Shown here one piece after another: positions 1-12,014 of a stretch of 64,000 nt of DNA (the stretch's first letter is position 1; each line of letters begins with the position of its first letter). Below the pieces are notes generated by a model. It was not told where the DNA came from, did no database searches, and saw only the letters and a list, made by a program, of their open reading frames with translations. The stretch spans positions 1-64,000 of the forward strand of contig JABSOZ010000004.1 of NCBI GenBank assembly GCA_013215295.1. Reading direction: 5' to 3'. The position numbers and the translations under genes were made by a program. The DNA comes from Colwellia sp. Its GTDB lineage: Bacteria; Pseudomonadota; Gammaproteobacteria; Enterobacterales; Alteromonadaceae.

Positions 1-75
1 TGTCGTTTTGCCAGCATCTACGTGCGCACAGATACCAATATTACGGTAGCGCTCAATAGGGGTGATACGTGCCAA
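1..75 (-). CDS. fusA: Elongation factor G, 5' end only (str operon copy)
   Basis: Only the first 25 codons are inside the window; the gene runs off the left edge. The translation starts [14 protein letters not shown] and reaches the P-loop region AHVDAGKTT, which is the EF-G N-terminus (ribosomal translocation GTPase). The start is TTG, at 75..73, with an AGAGG Shine-Dalgarno element about 8 bases upstream; no ATG is available in frame nearby. It is the third gene of rpsL-rpsG-fusA. A second full EF-G lies at 32634-34739. Confidence 0.93.
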   Translation of the reverse strand, partial: MARITPIERYRNIGICAHVDAGKTT

Positions 76-212
76 AAGGAATTCCTCTAATACTTAGTCA
101 CTAATATTTAGTGCTATTAAATAAATATTCTCTTAATCAATGAGTATTTATTTAATATAACTGCGCTGTAATCTTTCTGAACTACATAAAACCGCTAGTC
201 CGTAAAATGAGT

Positions 213-243
213 ATGGCTAGCAAGAGAAACTCTTGCTAGCCAT
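213..243 (-). repeat. Perfect 14-bp hairpin between rpsG and fusA
   Basis: Arms 213-226 and 230-243 are exact reverse complements with a 3-base loop. There is no following T-run on the minus strand, so it does not look like a classical intrinsic terminator. It sits in the 223-base rpsG-fusA gap and would form in the str mRNA. A processing site, a stability element or a translational-control element are all possible. Confidence 0.8.
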
Positions 244-298
244 GTACTGACCTCAGGTAGACCAAAGGAAAGTAATACGTTTAATCAATACTGCTAGA

Positions 299-772
299 TT
301 ACCAGCGGTAGTGAGCAAACGCTTTGTTAGCATCAGCCATACGGTGAACGTCTTCACGTTTCTTAACCGCTGAACCTTTGCTGTCAGACGCATCTAACAT
401 TTCGTTAGCTAGGCGCTGAGCCATTGATTTTTCACCACGTTTACGAGCTGCTTCAACTAACCAACGCATGGCTAGAGCATTACGACGAACTGGACGAACT
501 TCAACTGGAACTTGATAAGTAGAACCACCAACACGACGAGATTTAACTTCGACAGATGGGCGGATATTATCTAAAGCAGTTTCAAAAAGCTCTAAATGAG
601 TTTTTTCGCTGTTTTTTTCAGTCAAAATGTCTAATGCACCGTAAACAATTTTTTCTGCAGTAGATTTTTTACCATCAACCATAAGGATGTTGATGAATTT
701 TGCTAAAAGTTCGTTATGGAACTTAGGATCTGGCAATATTTTACGTTGCCCTACGACGCGTCTTCTTGGCAT
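299..772 (-). CDS. rpsG: 30S ribosomal protein S7
   Basis: 157 residues, starting [10 protein letters not shown], full length for bacterial S7. S7 nucleates assembly of the 30S head by binding the 3' domain of 16S rRNA and contacts E-site tRNA. It lies 109 bases downstream of rpsL and 223 bases upstream of fusA in the str operon. In Escherichia coli S7 represses its own operon through the rpsL-rpsG spacer; here that spacer (773-881) holds a purine-rich imperfect hairpin near 850-878 that could play the same part, which is inference. Confidence 0.98.
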   Translation of the reverse strand: MPRRRVVGQRKILPDPKFHNELLAKFINILMVDGKKSTAEKIVYGALDILTEKNSEKTHLELFETALDNIRPSVEVKSRRVGGSTYQVPVEVRPVRRNALAMRWLVEAARKRGEKSMAQRLANEMLDASDSKGSAVKKREDVHRMADANKAFAHYRW

Positions 773-881
773 CTTAATTCTCCGTAGTATTCAGGATTAA
801 TCCAAAATATATAATTTTATTATTTGGCCTTACTTAACGTTTTTTTCTCTTCCTTTCTAAAAAGGAAATAGAGAGGAAAAC

Positions 882-1274
<393 letters not shown>

Positions 1275-1330
1275 TTAAACTTGTATAAATTCCAATCAAT
1301 GAGAAATTTACACCCTTATAAACGTGAAAT

Positions 1331-1379
1331 CCGCGACCTTATACTCTATACATAAACAGTACAGAATATAGGGTCGCGG
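1331..1379. repeat. 13-bp inverted repeat spanning the rpsL promoter region
   Basis: Arms 1331-1343 and 1367-1379 are complementary except for one G-T pair, separated by 23 bases. The right arm overlaps the proposed -10 box of the rpsL promoter, and the left arm would lie in the early transcript. It could act as DNA (operator-like) or as RNA in rpoC read-through transcripts. Confidence 0.65.
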
Positions 1380-1394
1380 AATTCTATAGGTCAA
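1365..1394 (-). promoter_or_regulatory. Putative str operon promoter
   Basis: On the minus strand a TTGACC -35 box (1389-1394) and a TATATT -10 box (1365-1370) are separated by 18 bases, upstream of rpsL. The rpoC stop codon is about 50 bases further upstream, so rpsL may be transcribed both by read-through and from this promoter. Confidence 0.5.
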
Positions 1395-1440
1395 ACAATG
1401 GTCTGTCAAGTAGGACAGGCCATTAACGCTATATTTTTAC

Positions 1441-4400
1441 TTAATCACTAGCATTTAGTGCGTCAGTTAATGCTTGTGCTGCGTCGTCAGCTGAAACAGT
1501 GACTTCCTCAACCGGCATTTGTGCTTGAAGCTTACGCTTAGCACGTTCTTGATGGTAAGAATAACCCGTACCTGCCGGGATTAAACGACCAACGATAACG
1601 TTTTCTTTCAAGCCACGTAACTTATCTTTCTTACCTGCAACAGCAGCTTCAGTAAGTACACGTGTTGTTTCTTGGAAAGATGCCGCTGAAATAAATGATT
1701 CAGTAGCTAATGATGCTTTTGTAATACCCATCATCAACATTACATATTCAGCTGGTTGCTTGCCATTAGCTTCTAGTTCACGGTTTGCGATATTAACGCG
1801 CGCCACTTCAACTATTTCGCCTTTCAAAAACTCGCCATCACCTGCATCAAGGATCTCACATTTGCGGATCATTTGACGTACGATAACTTCGATATGCTTG
1901 TCGTTAATTTTAACACCTTGTAAACGATATACTTCTTGTACTTCGTTAACAATGTAATTAGCAACAGGTGCAACACCACGTAATCGTAAAATATCATGTG
2001 GAGATTCAGGTCCATCGGCAATTACTTCACCTTTGATCACTGGCTCACCTTCATAGATATTCAATAAACGTGTTTTAGGTATCATCTCTTCGTATACTTC
2101 ACCGCTAGGTTGAGTAATCAATAAGCGTACTTTACCTTTAGTTTCTTTACCGAAAGCAACAACACCTGTTTTCTCTGCAAGAATTGCAGGAAGTTTAGGC
2201 TTACGCGCTTCAAATAAATCAGCAACACGGGGTAGACCACCGGTAATATCTCGAGTTTTTGAACTTGCTTGAGGAATACGCGCTAGCGCATCACCAACAC
2301 CAACATCTGCACCATCTTCTAGGTTAACGATTGCGTTACCTGGTAGGTAATAAAGTGCTGGAATTTCAGTGCCGGCGATCATTACGTCGTTGCCTTTCGC
2401 ATCAACAAGTTTCAATGCTGGACGCATTTCTTTACCTGTAGCATTACGTTGGCCAGCTTCTGTAACAATAATACTTGATAAACCAGTAAGCTCATCAGTT
2501 TGACGAACCATAGTTACGCCATCAGAAAGATCAACGAACTGAACCTTACCTGCTACTTCCGTTATAATAGGGTGAGTATGCGGGTCCCAGTTTGCGATAG
2601 TTTCGCCAGCTGTAATTGCACCACCATCTTTCTTAGATAGAACAGTACCGTAAGGAACTTTATAGCGTTCTTTCTCACGACCAAGCTCATCAATAACAGT
2701 AAGTTCAGATGAACGTGACGTTATAACAAGGTGATCTTCAGAGTTAGTTACAAATTTAGCGTTTTGTAATTTTAACGTACCCGTGTTCTTAACTTGTACA
2801 TTGTTCTCAGCAGAAGCACGCGATGCAGCTCCACCAATGTGGAATGTACGCATGGTAAGCTGTGTACCAGGTTCACCAATTGATTGTGCCGCTACGACAC
2901 CAATTGCTTCACCTTGGTTGATCATATGTCCACGAGCCAAATCGCGACCGTAACAATGAGCACAAATACCAAAATCAGTTTTACAGGTAATGATTGAACG
3001 AACTTTCATTTGATCTATTGAATTTTCTTCAATGAAATCACATAAAGCTTCGTCAATTAACGTATTACGAGGAAGTAAAACTTCTGTCGTACCTGGTTTA
3101 ACAATATCTTCAGCAACTACACGACCTAGAACACGTTCTCTAAGTGGTTCAACAACATCACCACCTTCGATAAGTGGAGTCATTTGTAAACCGTCGAATG
3201 TACCACAATCATGTTCAGTAACAACCAAATCTTGTGCAACATCAACTAAACGACGAGTTAAGTAACCCGAGTTAGCTGTTTTGAGTGCTGTATCGGCAAG
3301 ACCTTTACGCGCACCGTGAGTTGAGATGAAGTATTCTGATACGTTCAAACCTTCACGGAAGTTAGCTTTGATTGGCGTTTCGATGATTGAACCATCTGGT
3401 TTAGCCATCAAACCACGCATACCTGCTAACTGACGAATCTGAGCAGCACTACCACGAGCACCTGAATCGGCCATCATGTAGATAGAGTTGAAAGAATCTT
3501 GCTCTTCTGGTTCACCATCACGGTTAATAACAGTTTCTTTTGATAAATTGTCCATCATCGCTTTCGAGATTTTCTCGTTGGCAGATGACCAAATATCAAT
3601 AACTTTGTTATATTTTTCGCCCTGAGTTACTAAACCTTGTTCGAACTGAGCTTGGATTTCAGATACTTCTTCTTCCGACTCTTCGATAATAGTGTATTTA
3701 GCTGCAGGAATAACCATGTCATCTATACCAACAGATGCACCCGCGATCATCGCGTAATGGAAACCTGTGTACATGATATGGTCAGCAAATATAACCGTTT
3801 CTTTTAAACCAAGATTACGATAAGCATGGTTTATTAATTTTGAAATTGGTTTTTTGCCTAACGGTTGATCGATAAGTTCATACGGTAGTCCTTTAGGACA
3901 AACTGACCACATGATGGCACGACCAACGGTAGTATCACGTAAAGTTGTTTTAGGTATAGTAAAGTTACCTTCTTCGTCTTTAAAGTATTCTGTGATACGA
4001 ATTTTAACACGGGCATGTAGTTCAGCGACTTCAGTGCGGTAAGCTTTTTCAGCTTCTTTGATATCCGCAAATATCATGCCTTCACCTTTACCATTAACAC
4101 GATCACGTGTTAAGTAATAAAGACCTAAAACAACATCTTGTGATGGAACAATAATCGGCTCACCGTTTGCTGGTGATAACACGTTATTAGTAGACATCAT
4201 TAAGGTACGTGCTTCCATTTGTGCTTCAATGGTTAACGGTACGTGTACCGCCATTTGGTCACCATCGAAATCGGCATTATATGCCGCACAAACTAAAGGA
4301 TGAAGATGTATTGCTTTACCTTCAATTAACACAGGTTCAAATGCTTGAATACCGAGTCTATGAAGTGTTGGTGCACGGTTAAGCATTACTGGATGTTCAC

Positions 4401-5649
4401 GAATTACTTCGTCAAGTACATCCCATACTTCAGCGCCTTCACGTTCAACTAATTTCTTAGCTGCTTTGATTGTAGTGGCTAAACCACGACGCTCTAAAAG
4501 ACCATAAATAAATGGTTTAAATAACTCTAATGCCATTTTCTTCGGTAAACCACATTGATGTAGCTTAAGCGTTGGACCAACCGTGATTACTGAACGACCA
4601 GAGTAATCAACACGTTTACCCAATAGATTCTGGCGGAAACGACCTTGCTTACCTTTGATCATATCGGCAAGAGATTTAAGAGGTCGTTTGTTAGAACCAG
4701 TAATTGCACGACCACGACGACCGTTATCAAGAAGTGCATCAACAGACTCTTGTAACATACGTTTTTCGTTACGTACAATAATGTCTGGTGCAACTAGATC
4801 TAGAAGACGTTTCAAACGGTTATTACGGTTAATAACACGACGATATAAATCATTTAAATCAGATGTAGCAAAACGGCCACCATCCAATGGTACTAACGGA
4901 CGTAAATCCGGAGGTAAAATCGGTAGTACGTTCATGATCATCCACTCAGGCTTATTACCTGAAGCAGCGAATGCTTCCATTAATTTTAAACGTTTAGTGA
5001 CTTTTTTGCGTTTAGTTTCACTACCAATTTCAGGAAGCTCTTCACGCATTTGCGCTACTTCGGCGTCTAAATCGATTTGTTGTAGTAAAGCAAGTACCGC
5101 TTCAGCACCCATAAGAGCGTCAAATTCATCACCATGCTCTTCAAGAGCATCAAGATATTCTTCTTCGGTAAGAATCGCACTTTTTTCTAATGTTGTCATA
5201 CCAGGTTCAGTAACAACATATGATTCAAAATAAAGTACACGTTCAATATCACGTAGTGTCATATCAAGTAATAAACCAATACGCGACGGTAGTGATTTTA
5301 GGAACCAAATATGTGCAACTGGGCTAGCTAATTCGATGTGTCCCATACGGTCACGACGAACTTTTGTTAATGTAACTTCAACGCCACATTTTTCACAAAT
5401 AACACCACGATGCTTTAAACGTTTGTATTTGCCACAAAGACATTCGTAATCTTTAACTGGACCAAAAATACGAGCACAAAACAAGCCGTCACGTTCTGGC
5501 TTGAACGTACGGTAGTTAATTGTTTCAGGCTTCTTTACTTCACCAAATGACCAAGAACGGATCTGATCAGGTGATGCTAGTCCGATACGTATACCATCGA
5601 AATCTTCTGTTTGATTCTGTTGCTTAAGAAACTTAAGTAAATCTTTCAC
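1441..5649 (-). CDS. rpoC: DNA-directed RNA polymerase subunit beta'
   Basis: 1402 residues, the normal gammaproteobacterial length. It forms the RNA polymerase catalytic clamp with RpoB. Seen in order: the N-terminal zinc finger [20 protein letters not shown] (about residues 70-90), the active-site Mg motif NADFDGDQ (about 460), and the second zinc site with CAHC (about 890). The start is GTG at 5649..5647, with AGGAG six bases upstream. It is 100 bases downstream of rpoB and co-transcribed with it. Confidence 0.99.
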   Translation of the reverse strand: MKDLLKFLKQQNQTEDFDGIRIGLASPDQIRSWSFGEVKKPETINYRTFKPERDGLFCARIFGPVKDYECLCGKYKRLKHRGVICEKCGVEVTLTKVRRDRMGHIELASPVAHIWFLKSLPSRIGLLLDMTLRDIERVLYFESYVVTEPGMTTLEKSAILTEEEYLDALEEHGDEFDALMGAEAVLALLQQIDLDAEVAQMREELPEIGSETKRKKVTKRLKLMEAFAASGNKPEWMIMNVLPILPPDLRPLVPLDGGRFATSDLNDLYRRVINRNNRLKRLLDLVAPDIIVRNEKRMLQESVDALLDNGRRGRAITGSNKRPLKSLADMIKGKQGRFRQNLLGKRVDYSGRSVITVGPTLKLHQCGLPKKMALELFKPFIYGLLERRGLATTIKAAKKLVEREGAEVWDVLDEVIREHPVMLNRAPTLHRLGIQAFEPVLIEGKAIHLHPLVCAAYNADFDGDQMAVHVPLTIEAQMEARTLMMSTNNVLSPANGEPIIVPSQDVVLGLYYLTRDRVNGKGEGMIFADIKEAEKAYRTEVAELHARVKIRITEYFKDEEGNFTIPKTTLRDTTVGRAIMWSVCPKGLPYELIDQPLGKKPISKLINHAYRNLGLKETVIFADHIMYTGFHYAMIAGASVGIDDMVIPAAKYTIIEESEEEVSEIQAQFEQGLVTQGEKYNKVIDIWSSANEKISKAMMDNLSKETVINRDGEPEEQDSFNSIYMMADSGARGSAAQIRQLAGMRGLMAKPDGSIIETPIKANFREGLNVSEYFISTHGARKGLADTALKTANSGYLTRRLVDVAQDLVVTEHDCGTFDGLQMTPLIEGGDVVEPLRERVLGRVVAEDIVKPGTTEVLLPRNTLIDEALCDFIEENSIDQMKVRSIITCKTDFGICAHCYGRDLARGHMINQGEAIGVVAAQSIGEPGTQLTMRTFHIGGAASRASAENNVQVKNTGTLKLQNAKFVTNSEDHLVITSRSSELTVIDELGREKERYKVPYGTVLSKKDGGAITAGETIANWDPHTHPIITEVAGKVQFVDLSDGVTMVRQTDELTGLSSIIVTEAGQRNATGKEMRPALKLVDAKGNDVMIAGTEIPALYYLPGNAIVNLEDGADVGVGDALARIPQASSKTRDITGGLPRVADLFEARKPKLPAILAEKTGVVAFGKETKGKVRLLITQPSGEVYEEMIPKTRLLNIYEGEPVIKGEVIADGPESPHDILRLRGVAPVANYIVNEVQEVYRLQGVKINDKHIEVIVRQMIRKCEILDAGDGEFLKGEIVEVARVNIANRELEANGKQPAEYVMLMMGITKASLATESFISAASFQETTRVLTEAAVAGKKDKLRGLKENVIVGRLIPAGTGYSYHQERAKRKLQAQMPVEEVTVSADDAAQALTDALNASD

Positions 5650-5749
5650 ACACTTCTCCTGTCGGAGTTAAACCTTAAAGAGAAAGCAGTTACCTGCTTC
5701 CTCCGTGTACTGACTTATCTAATTGATAGTCAGCATGCAGCTTTGGAAG

Positions 5750-8700
5750 CTAGTCCTGATCTAATTCGATGTTAATACCTAACGAACGAATTTCTTTCAA
5801 CAATACGTTGAATGACTCAGGAATGCCTGGTTCCATTCTGTGATCACCGTCAACTAAGTTTTTGTACATCTTAGTACGACCGTTAACATCATCAGACTTA
5901 ACCGTTAACATTTCTTGTAGCGTATATGCAGCACCGTATGCTTCTAGTGCCCATACTTCCATCTCACCAAAACGCTGACCACCAAATTGCGCTTTACCGC
6001 CAAGTGGTTGTTGCGTTACAAGAGAGTAAGAACCTGTAGAACGAGCATGCATTTTGTCATCAACTAAATGGTTTAGTTTTAACATATACATGTAGCCAAC
6101 AGTTACTGGACGTTCAAATTCACGACCCGTACGACCGTCAGTTAATATAAACTGGCCGCTTTCAGGCATATCTGCAAGTCTGAACATTTCTTTAATTTCT
6201 TTCTCTGCAGCACCATCAAAAGCTGGTGTAGCAATAGGAAGACCCGCACGTAAGTTATCCGCTAAACGCAAAACTTCATCGTCTGAGAAGCTTGCGATAT
6301 CAACAACTTGTCGAGATTCACCAACATCATAAACTTCTTGAATGAAATTACGGAGTTTATGGATTTCTTGCTGTGCTTCTAACATACGGTTGATTTTTTC
6401 ACCAATACCGCGACATGCCATACCTAGATGAGTTTCTAAGATCTGACCAATGTTCATACGTGATGGAACACCTAACGGATTTAGTACCACATCAACTGGA
6501 ACACCATATTGATCGTAGGGCATATCTTCAACTGGAACTACGTTTGAAATAACACCTTTGTTACCATGACGGCCGGCCATTTTATCACCCGGTTGGATGT
6601 GACGTTTTATCGCTAAGTAAACCTTAATGATTTTAAGAACGCCAGGAGCTAAATCAGCACCTTGAGTAATTTTACGGCGTTTAATTTCAAATTTCTTATC
6701 GAAATCAGCCTTAATGTTGTCATATTGCTCAGCAATTTGCTCTAGATCAGACTGTTGACCTTCGTCAGACAAGTTTTGAACTAACCAATTTGCACGAGAC
6801 ATACCATTAATGTCTGATTCGTTTAAACCTGCAGATAGAAGAAGGTTTTTAGCACGGGCGAAAATACCATCTTCAAGGATGCTAAATTCATCGCCTAAAT
6901 CTTTCTTTACTTCTTTAAGTTGTAATTCTTCAATCTCAACGGCACGCTTATCTTTTTCTACACCATCACGGGTAAAGATTTGCACATCGATGATAGTACC
7001 TTTAACTGAGTTAGGTACACGTAAAGAACTATCTTTAACATCTGCGGCTTTTTCACCAAAGATTGCTCGTAAAAGTTTTTCTTCTGGTGTTAATTGAGTT
7101 TCACCTTTAGGCGTAACTTTACCCACTAAGATGTCGCCACCATTAACTTCAGCACCAATGTAAACAACACCAGCTTCATCTAATTTAGATAATGCTGATT
7201 CGCCTACGTTAGGGATATCAGAAGTAATTTCTTCACTGCCTAACTTAGTATCACGCGCGATACATGTTAACTCTTGAATATGGACCGTTGTGAAACGATC
7301 TTCAGTAGCAACACGTTCAGATAACAACATTGAATCTTCAAAGTTGTAACCATTCCATGGCATGAAAGCAATACGCATGTTCTGACCAAGAGCTAATTCA
7401 CCCATGTCCGTTGAAGGACCATCGGCAAGAACATCACCACGTGTTACAGGCTCGCCCATACGACACTGTGGACGTTGGTTGATACATGTATTTTGGTTTG
7501 AACGTGTGTATTTTGTTAAGTTATAAATATCAATACCGGCTTCACCAGCATGCATTTCGTCTTCATTAACTTTAACAACGATACGTGAAGCGTCAACATA
7601 GCTGACTACACCACCACGTTTAGCAACGGCTGTAACACCTGAATCAACAGCTACTACTTTTTCCATACCAGTACCGATTAACGGCTTATCTACGATAAGG
7701 GTTGGTACAGCTTGACGTTGCATGTTTGAACCCATCAAGGCTCTGTTAGCATCATCGTGCTCTAGGAATGGAATTAAACTTGCTGCAACTGAAATAATCT
7801 GTTGTGGCGAAACGTCCATATATTGAACTTGTTCTGCCGAGATTAATGTAAATTCGTTTTTATGACGACATTGTACTAAGCCGTCAATTAAATGACCTTT
7901 ACTATCAACCGGAGCTGTAGTTTGGGCGATTACGAAGTTACCTTCTTCGATTGCTGATAAATAATCTATTTCATCAGTGACTAAACCATCTACCACTTTA
8001 CGATAAGGAGTTTCTAAGAAACCATAATCGTTAGTACGTGCATAACACGCTAGCGAGTTAATCAAACCGATGTTTGGACCTTCCGGCGTTTCGATAGGAC
8101 ATACACGACCGTAATGGGTCGGATGTACATCTCGAACTTCAAAACCAGCACGTTCACGCGTTAAACCACCTGGGCCTAATGCTGAGATACGACGTTTATG
8201 CGTAACTTCAGATAACGGATTATTCTGATCCATAAATTGTGATAACTGTGAAGAACCGAAAAATTCTTTAACAGCGGCTGAAATTGGTTTAGCGTTGATC
8301 AAATCTTGTGGCATGATCGCATCTAAGTCACCTAGACTTAGGCGCTCTCTTACTGCACGTTCTACACGAACTAGACCAACACGGAATTGGTTTTCTGCCA
8401 TTTCGCCAACAGAGCGAATACGACGATTACCTAAGTGATCTATATCATCAGTTTCACCTTTACCGTCACGAATGGCGATTAAAGTTTTCATTACTGAAAT
8501 GATATCTTCGTTTGATAATATTCCGCTACCAACATCGTCAGCATTGCCAACACGTCGATTAAACTTCATACGACCAACAGTTGATAAGTCATAACGTTCA
8601 GATGCGAAGAATAAGTTAGTGAATAACGTTTCTGCAGCATCTTTAGTTGGAGGCTCGCCTGGACGCATCATGCGGTATATTTCGACTAAAGCTTCAAGCT

Positions 8701-9778
8701 TATTAGAAGTACCGTCAACACGAATAGTGTCAGACATGTATGAACCAACATCAAATTCATTCATATATAAAGTAGAAAGCACTTTATGGCCCGCTTGGCT
8801 AAGTTCTGCTAATAACTCTAACGTTATTTCAGCATTCGCTTCAGCGATTATTTCACCAGTCGACTCATCGATATAAGCTTTAGATAAAACTTTACCAACG
8901 ATGTATTCAGCTGGAACTTCTAGCTTAACAAGTTTGTCTTTAGATAGAGAGCGAATATGACGAGCAGTGATTCGGCGTCCTTGTTCTACTAAAACATCAC
9001 CATTCTTCAAACATATGTCAAACGTTGCCGTTTCACCACGTAAGCGTTCAGGAATTAAATCCATGATCAGCTTATCGCCTTTGATTGAAAAATCAGTTGT
9101 GTCGTAGAACATATCTAGAATTTCTTCAGTAGAATATTCTAATGCACGTAAAATGATAGAAGCCGGTAATTTACGACGGCGATCTATACGTACGAATAAA
9201 TTATCTTTCGGATCAAATTCAAAATCTAACCAAGAACCACGGTAAGGAATAACACGTGCGTTATATAACACTTTACCTGATGAATGGGTTTTACCCTTAT
9301 CGTGATCGAAAAACACACCTGGAGAACGATGTAATTGTGAAACAATAACACGTTCAGTACCATTGATAACAAACGTACCGTTGTCTGTCATTAATGGTAT
9401 TTCACCCATGTATACTTCTTGTTCTTTGATATCTTTAACTGTGCCTGCTGGCGCTTCTTTATCGTAAACTACTAAACGTAATTTAACGCGAAGCGGCGCA
9501 GAGTAGGTTATACCGCGGACTTGACATTCTTTAACGTCAAATAACGGTTCGCCAAGTCTGTAGCTCACATACTGTAATTCTGAACTACCAGAATAGGCTT
9601 TAATTGGGAAAATAGAATGAAACGCAGCTTCTAGACCTGTTTCACCTGTTGGATCAATATCAATAAACTTACGGAAAGATTCGAGTTGGATTGATAACAA
9701 GAATGGATAATCCATTACTTGTTTACTTTTACCAAAGTCCTTGCGAATACGTTTCTTTTCAGAGTAAGAGTAAACCAT
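5750..9778 (-). CDS. rpoB: DNA-directed RNA polymerase subunit beta
   Basis: 1342 residues, full length. It begins [16 protein letters not shown]. The rifampicin-region sequence [20 protein letters not shown] and the following [10 protein letters not shown] match the sensitive wild-type form. The C-terminal part carries the conserved [14 protein letters not shown]-type motif as [20 protein letters not shown] Shine-Dalgarno element lies close before the ATG. rpoB is separated from rplL by a 260-base gap containing an attenuator and two further hairpins. Confidence 0.99.
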   Translation of the reverse strand: MVYSYSEKKRIRKDFGKSKQVMDYPFLLSIQLESFRKFIDIDPTGETGLEAAFHSIFPIKAYSGSSELQYVSYRLGEPLFDVKECQVRGITYSAPLRVKLRLVVYDKEAPAGTVKDIKEQEVYMGEIPLMTDNGTFVINGTERVIVSQLHRSPGVFFDHDKGKTHSSGKVLYNARVIPYRGSWLDFEFDPKDNLFVRIDRRRKLPASIILRALEYSTEEILDMFYDTTDFSIKGDKLIMDLIPERLRGETATFDICLKNGDVLVEQGRRITARHIRSLSKDKLVKLEVPAEYIVGKVLSKAYIDESTGEIIAEANAEITLELLAELSQAGHKVLSTLYMNEFDVGSYMSDTIRVDGTSNKLEALVEIYRMMRPGEPPTKDAAETLFTNLFFASERYDLSTVGRMKFNRRVGNADDVGSGILSNEDIISVMKTLIAIRDGKGETDDIDHLGNRRIRSVGEMAENQFRVGLVRVERAVRERLSLGDLDAIMPQDLINAKPISAAVKEFFGSSQLSQFMDQNNPLSEVTHKRRISALGPGGLTRERAGFEVRDVHPTHYGRVCPIETPEGPNIGLINSLACYARTNDYGFLETPYRKVVDGLVTDEIDYLSAIEEGNFVIAQTTAPVDSKGHLIDGLVQCRHKNEFTLISAEQVQYMDVSPQQIISVAASLIPFLEHDDANRALMGSNMQRQAVPTLIVDKPLIGTGMEKVVAVDSGVTAVAKRGGVVSYVDASRIVVKVNEDEMHAGEAGIDIYNLTKYTRSNQNTCINQRPQCRMGEPVTRGDVLADGPSTDMGELALGQNMRIAFMPWNGYNFEDSMLLSERVATEDRFTTVHIQELTCIARDTKLGSEEITSDIPNVGESALSKLDEAGVVYIGAEVNGGDILVGKVTPKGETQLTPEEKLLRAIFGEKAADVKDSSLRVPNSVKGTIIDVQIFTRDGVEKDKRAVEIEELQLKEVKKDLGDEFSILEDGIFARAKNLLLSAGLNESDINGMSRANWLVQNLSDEGQQSDLEQIAEQYDNIKADFDKKFEIKRRKITQGADLAPGVLKIIKVYLAIKRHIQPGDKMAGRHGNKGVISNVVPVEDMPYDQYGVPVDVVLNPLGVPSRMNIGQILETHLGMACRGIGEKINRMLEAQQEIHKLRNFIQEVYDVGESRQVVDIASFSDDEVLRLADNLRAGLPIATPAFDGAAEKEIKEMFRLADMPESGQFILTDGRTGREFERPVTVGYMYMLKLNHLVDDKMHARSTGSYSLVTQQPLGGKAQFGGQRFGEMEVWALEAYGAAYTLQEMLTVKSDDVNGRTKMYKNLVDGDHRMEPGIPESFNVLLKEIRSLGINIELDQD

Positions 9779-9820
9779 GGGGTTCCTCAGCTTGCATGTT
9801 ATGGCCGATCTGCCTTTTAA

Positions 9821-9885
9821 ATACCAATTGGACTAGACAACTTTAGTATGGGTACATACGTTTTGTTAGCTAATCCAATTGGTAT
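9821..9885. repeat. Long imperfect inverted repeat in the rplL-rpoB spacer
   Basis: Outer arms 9821-9832 and 9874-9885 are perfect 12-bp reverse complements (ATACCAATTGGA), and the complementarity continues inward with few mismatches to near the centre, giving a roughly 65-base hairpin. It lies between the attenuator and the rpoB start. In E. coli this spacer carries an RNase III cleavage site; this could be the equivalent, or a dispersed palindromic element inserted here. Only one copy was noticed in the window. Confidence 0.75.
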
Positions 9886-9970
9886 CAGACAGGATATTGC
9901 AATGATACTTAAATTATAAATATCAAATATTGCACTGTATTGGTTAAATAAAAACCACTTTTATTAGCGC

Positions 9971-10001
9971 AAAAAGGCCGGTGACTTTAAAGTCACCAGC
10001 C
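9971..10001 (-). terminator. Attenuator between rplL and rpoB
   Basis: Ten-base-pair stem (9976-9985 with 9992-10001, one G-U pair, loop TTTAAA) followed on the minus strand by five T. It lies between rplL and rpoB, where partial termination in E. coli sets the ratio of ribosomal proteins to RNA polymerase subunits. Partial read-through is inferred, because no strong rpoB promoter was seen after it. Confidence 0.8.
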
Positions 10002-10015
10002 ATTGCCTTTTCAGG

Positions 10016-10045
10016 CAAATAATCTGTTTAACAACAGATTATTTG
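10016..10045 (-). repeat. Perfect 13-bp hairpin overlapping the rplL stop codon
   Basis: Arms 10016-10028 and 10033-10045 are exact reverse complements with a 4-base loop (TAAC). The 5' arm on the mRNA includes the last codons and stop codon of rplL, and there is no T-run after it. It may stabilise the 3' end of the abundant rplJL message or favour pausing before the attenuator. That role is inference. Confidence 0.75.
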
Positions 10046-10398
10046 ATCTCAACAGAAGCACCAGCTTCTGAAAGAAGTTTAACAAGCGTTTCAGCTTCAG
10101 CTTTCTCAACGCCTTCTTTAACAACGCCAAGAGCTTCAACTAAGTCTTTAGCTTCTTTAAGGCCTAAACCTGTAGCGCTACGAACTGCTTTGATTACTGC
10201 AACTTTCTTCTCACCGAAGCTAGTCATAACAACGTTGAATTCAGTTTGCTCTTCAACAGCTTCAGCAGGTCCAGCAGCGGCAACAGCAGCAGATGCAGAT
10301 ACGCCAAATTTTTCTTCCATTGCTTCGATTAAAGCAACAACGTCCATTACTGACATGTCAGCAACTGCGTTTAGGATATCGTCTTTAGAAATAGACAT
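10039..10398 (-). CDS. rplL: 50S ribosomal protein L7/L12
   Basis: 119 residues. The N-terminal dimerisation helix [20 protein letters not shown] is followed by an Ala-rich hinge ([15 protein letters not shown], about residues 34-48) and the factor-binding C-terminal domain [20 protein letters not shown]. Several dimers bind L10 to form the ribosomal stalk that recruits translational GTPases such as EF-G. It follows rplJ by 114 bases and lies before the rpoB attenuator. Confidence 0.98.
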   Translation of the reverse strand: MSISKDDILNAVADMSVMDVVALIEAMEEKFGVSASAAVAAAGPAEAVEEQTEFNVVMTSFGEKKVAVIKAVRSATGLGLKEAKDLVEALGVVKEGVEKAEAETLVKLLSEAGASVEIK

Positions 10399-10512
10399 TT
10401 TTAATTTCCTGTTTTTTAATAAACAGCCTTTGGCTGTTTGAAATAACTATAAATACAAAAAGTGTTAATTGTGCTCTGCGTATATTTAAGTTAGTGCAGA
10501 GGTATACAATTA

Positions 10513-11007
10513 TTAAGCAGCTTCTTGTTCTTTCTGATCGCGTACTGCAGCGATCGTGCGGACTAATTTGCCTGCAGATGCTTCTTTCATAACGCTCATC
10601 AAACGTGAAATCGCTTCGTCGTAAGTAGGTAGCTTAGCTAACATATTTACGTCTACTGCGTTACCTTCAAATGCAGCTGCTTTTAATTCAAAGTTTTCGT
10701 TAGCTTTAGCGAAATCTGTGAATAAACGTGCAGCAGCACCTGGGTGTTCACTTGAAAAAGCAATTAATGAAGGACCTTTGAATACGTCAGAAACACATTC
10801 AAATTCAGTACCTTCTACTGCACGACGTGCTAATGTATTACGAACAACTTTCATCCATACGCCATTTTCACGTGCTTGCTTACGCAATACAGTAATTGCT
10901 TCAACTGTAACACCACGGGCATCCGCGATTACAACTGAGTGAGCGCCATTAGCAGCTTCTTGAACTTCAGCAACAATTGCCTTTTTGTCATCAAGATTGA
11001 TAGCCAT
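10513..11007 (-). CDS. rplJ: 50S ribosomal protein L10
   Basis: 164 residues from ATG at 11007..11005 ([15 protein letters not shown]). The frame opens 7 codons earlier at a GTG, but AGGAG lies nine bases before the ATG and the ATG matches the family N-terminus, so the upstream codons are taken as leader. L10 anchors L7/L12 dimers to 23S rRNA. The C-terminal helix (about 135-164) is the L12-binding spine. In E. coli an L10-L12 complex represses translation of rplJ from the leader. Confidence 0.97.
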   Translation of the reverse strand: MAINLDDKKAIVAEVQEAANGAHSVVIADARGVTVEAITVLRKQARENGVWMKVVRNTLARRAVEGTEFECVSDVFKGPSLIAFSSEHPGAAARLFTDFAKANENFELKAAAFEGNAVDVNMLAKLPTYDEAISRLMSVMKEASAGKLVRTIAAVRDQKEQEAA

Positions 11008-11255
11008 TGGCTTTAACTCCTGGTTCACCGGTTAAATAAACCGGTATTTACTATCCCTAAGCTTTTATTTTATACAAAAAAACACTTAGGCCGTTACGGC
11101 GAGGACCAGAATTAGGAAATACTGGGTAATCACCATCTACGTAGGATATATTAAGTTAAAACGAGTAATAAAATACCCATTTTAACACCTACGGTCTTTG
11201 ACGGGGCTGTTTAACTTCGTATACGAAGAAAACAACACCTACCAAAATTTTAAGG
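11008..11255 (-). promoter_or_regulatory. rplJ leader RNA (probable L10-type autoregulatory leader)
   Basis: About 250 bases of untranslated leader lie between the promoter at 11261-11289 and the rplJ ATG. A 7-bp hairpin (11027-11033 with 11039-11045) sits just upstream of the AGGAG ribosome binding site. A further stem near 11052-11094 pairs CCTAAG-type arms around a T-rich loop. Position and structured length match the known L10 leader. The kink-turn was not verified. Confidence 0.6.
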
Positions 11256-11260
11256 GCGAA

Positions 11261-11289
11261 ATTATAGCCTACAATTTAGCCCTTGTAAA
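11261..11289 (-). promoter_or_regulatory. Promoter of rplJL-rpoBC
   Basis: On the minus strand, -35 TTTACA (11284-11289) and -10 TATAAT (11261-11266) are separated by 17 bases, a near-consensus sigma-70 promoter in the rplA-rplJ gap. It corresponds to the L10 promoter known in E. coli. Confidence 0.75.
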
Positions 11290-11306
11290 GCACCGTAATT
11301 GATACT

Positions 11307-12011
11307 TTATTTAGAAACAACTGTCAAACTAGCTTGGTTTACCGTTACACCGGCACCCATTGTAGTTGAGATAGAAAGTTTCTTAATGTACTGTCCTTTA
11401 GCATTTGCTGGTTTAGCTTTTTTCAAAGCTTCCAATAAAAACTCTAGGTTTTCTTGTAATTTATCAGCGTCGAAATCAGCCTTACCAATAGTAGTATGGA
11501 TGATACCGTTTTTATCATTGCGGTAACGGATTTGACCCGATTTAGCATTGTTAATAGCGGTTACAACGTCTGGTGTTACAGTACCAACTTTAGGGTTAGG
11601 CATTAAACCACGTGGGCCTAATATCTGACCAAGTTGGCCAACAACACGCATAGCGTCTGGAGAAGCGATTACAACATCAAAGTTCATCTCGCCTTTTTTA
11701 ACTAATTCAGCTAAATCTTCCATACCTACGATGTCAGCACCAGCAGCTTTCGCTTTTTCAGCATTTGCGCCCTGTGTAAACACAGCAACACGAACATCAC
11801 GACCTGTACCATTTGGTAATACAGCTGCGCCACGTACGTTTTGGTCTGATTTACGTGCATCAATACCAAGATTTACAGCAACATCTACACTTTCACGAAA
11901 TTTAGCAGTAGCAAGTTCTTTTAATAAAGAGATTGCTTCTTTAATATCATAATCTTTTAATACGTCTACTTTTTCACGGATAAGACGAGTACGTTTTGAT
12001 AATTTAGCCAT
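11307..12011 (-). CDS. rplA: 50S ribosomal protein L1
   Basis: 234 residues, starting [15 protein letters not shown]1 forms the mobile stalk at the ribosomal E site. The family signature around [14 protein letters not shown] (about residues 125-140) is intact. It is only three bases from rplK, implying translational coupling. In E. coli L1 represses rplKA translation by binding the rplK leader. Confidence 0.98.
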   Translation of the reverse strand: MAKLSKRTRLIREKVDVLKDYDIKEAISLLKELATAKFRESVDVAVNLGIDARKSDQNVRGAAVLPNGTGRDVRVAVFTQGANAEKAKAAGADIVGMEDLAELVKKGEMNFDVVIASPDAMRVVGQLGQILGPRGLMPNPKVGTVTPDVVTAINNAKSGQIRYRNDKNGIIHTTIGKADFDADKLQENLEFLLEALKKAKPANAKGQYIKKLSISTTMGAGVTVNQASLTVVSK

Positions 12012-12014
12012 TGA

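Noticed and set aside
4655-5233. A 192-codon open frame on the plus strand opposite rpoC
   Set aside because: Antisense to a perfectly conserved part of rpoC, with low-complexity Ser/Arg-rich translation and no ribosome site.
10043-10441. A 132-codon plus-strand open frame opposite rplL
   Set aside because: Ala/Ser/Thr-rich shadow of rplL, spanning its terminator side; no family resemblance.
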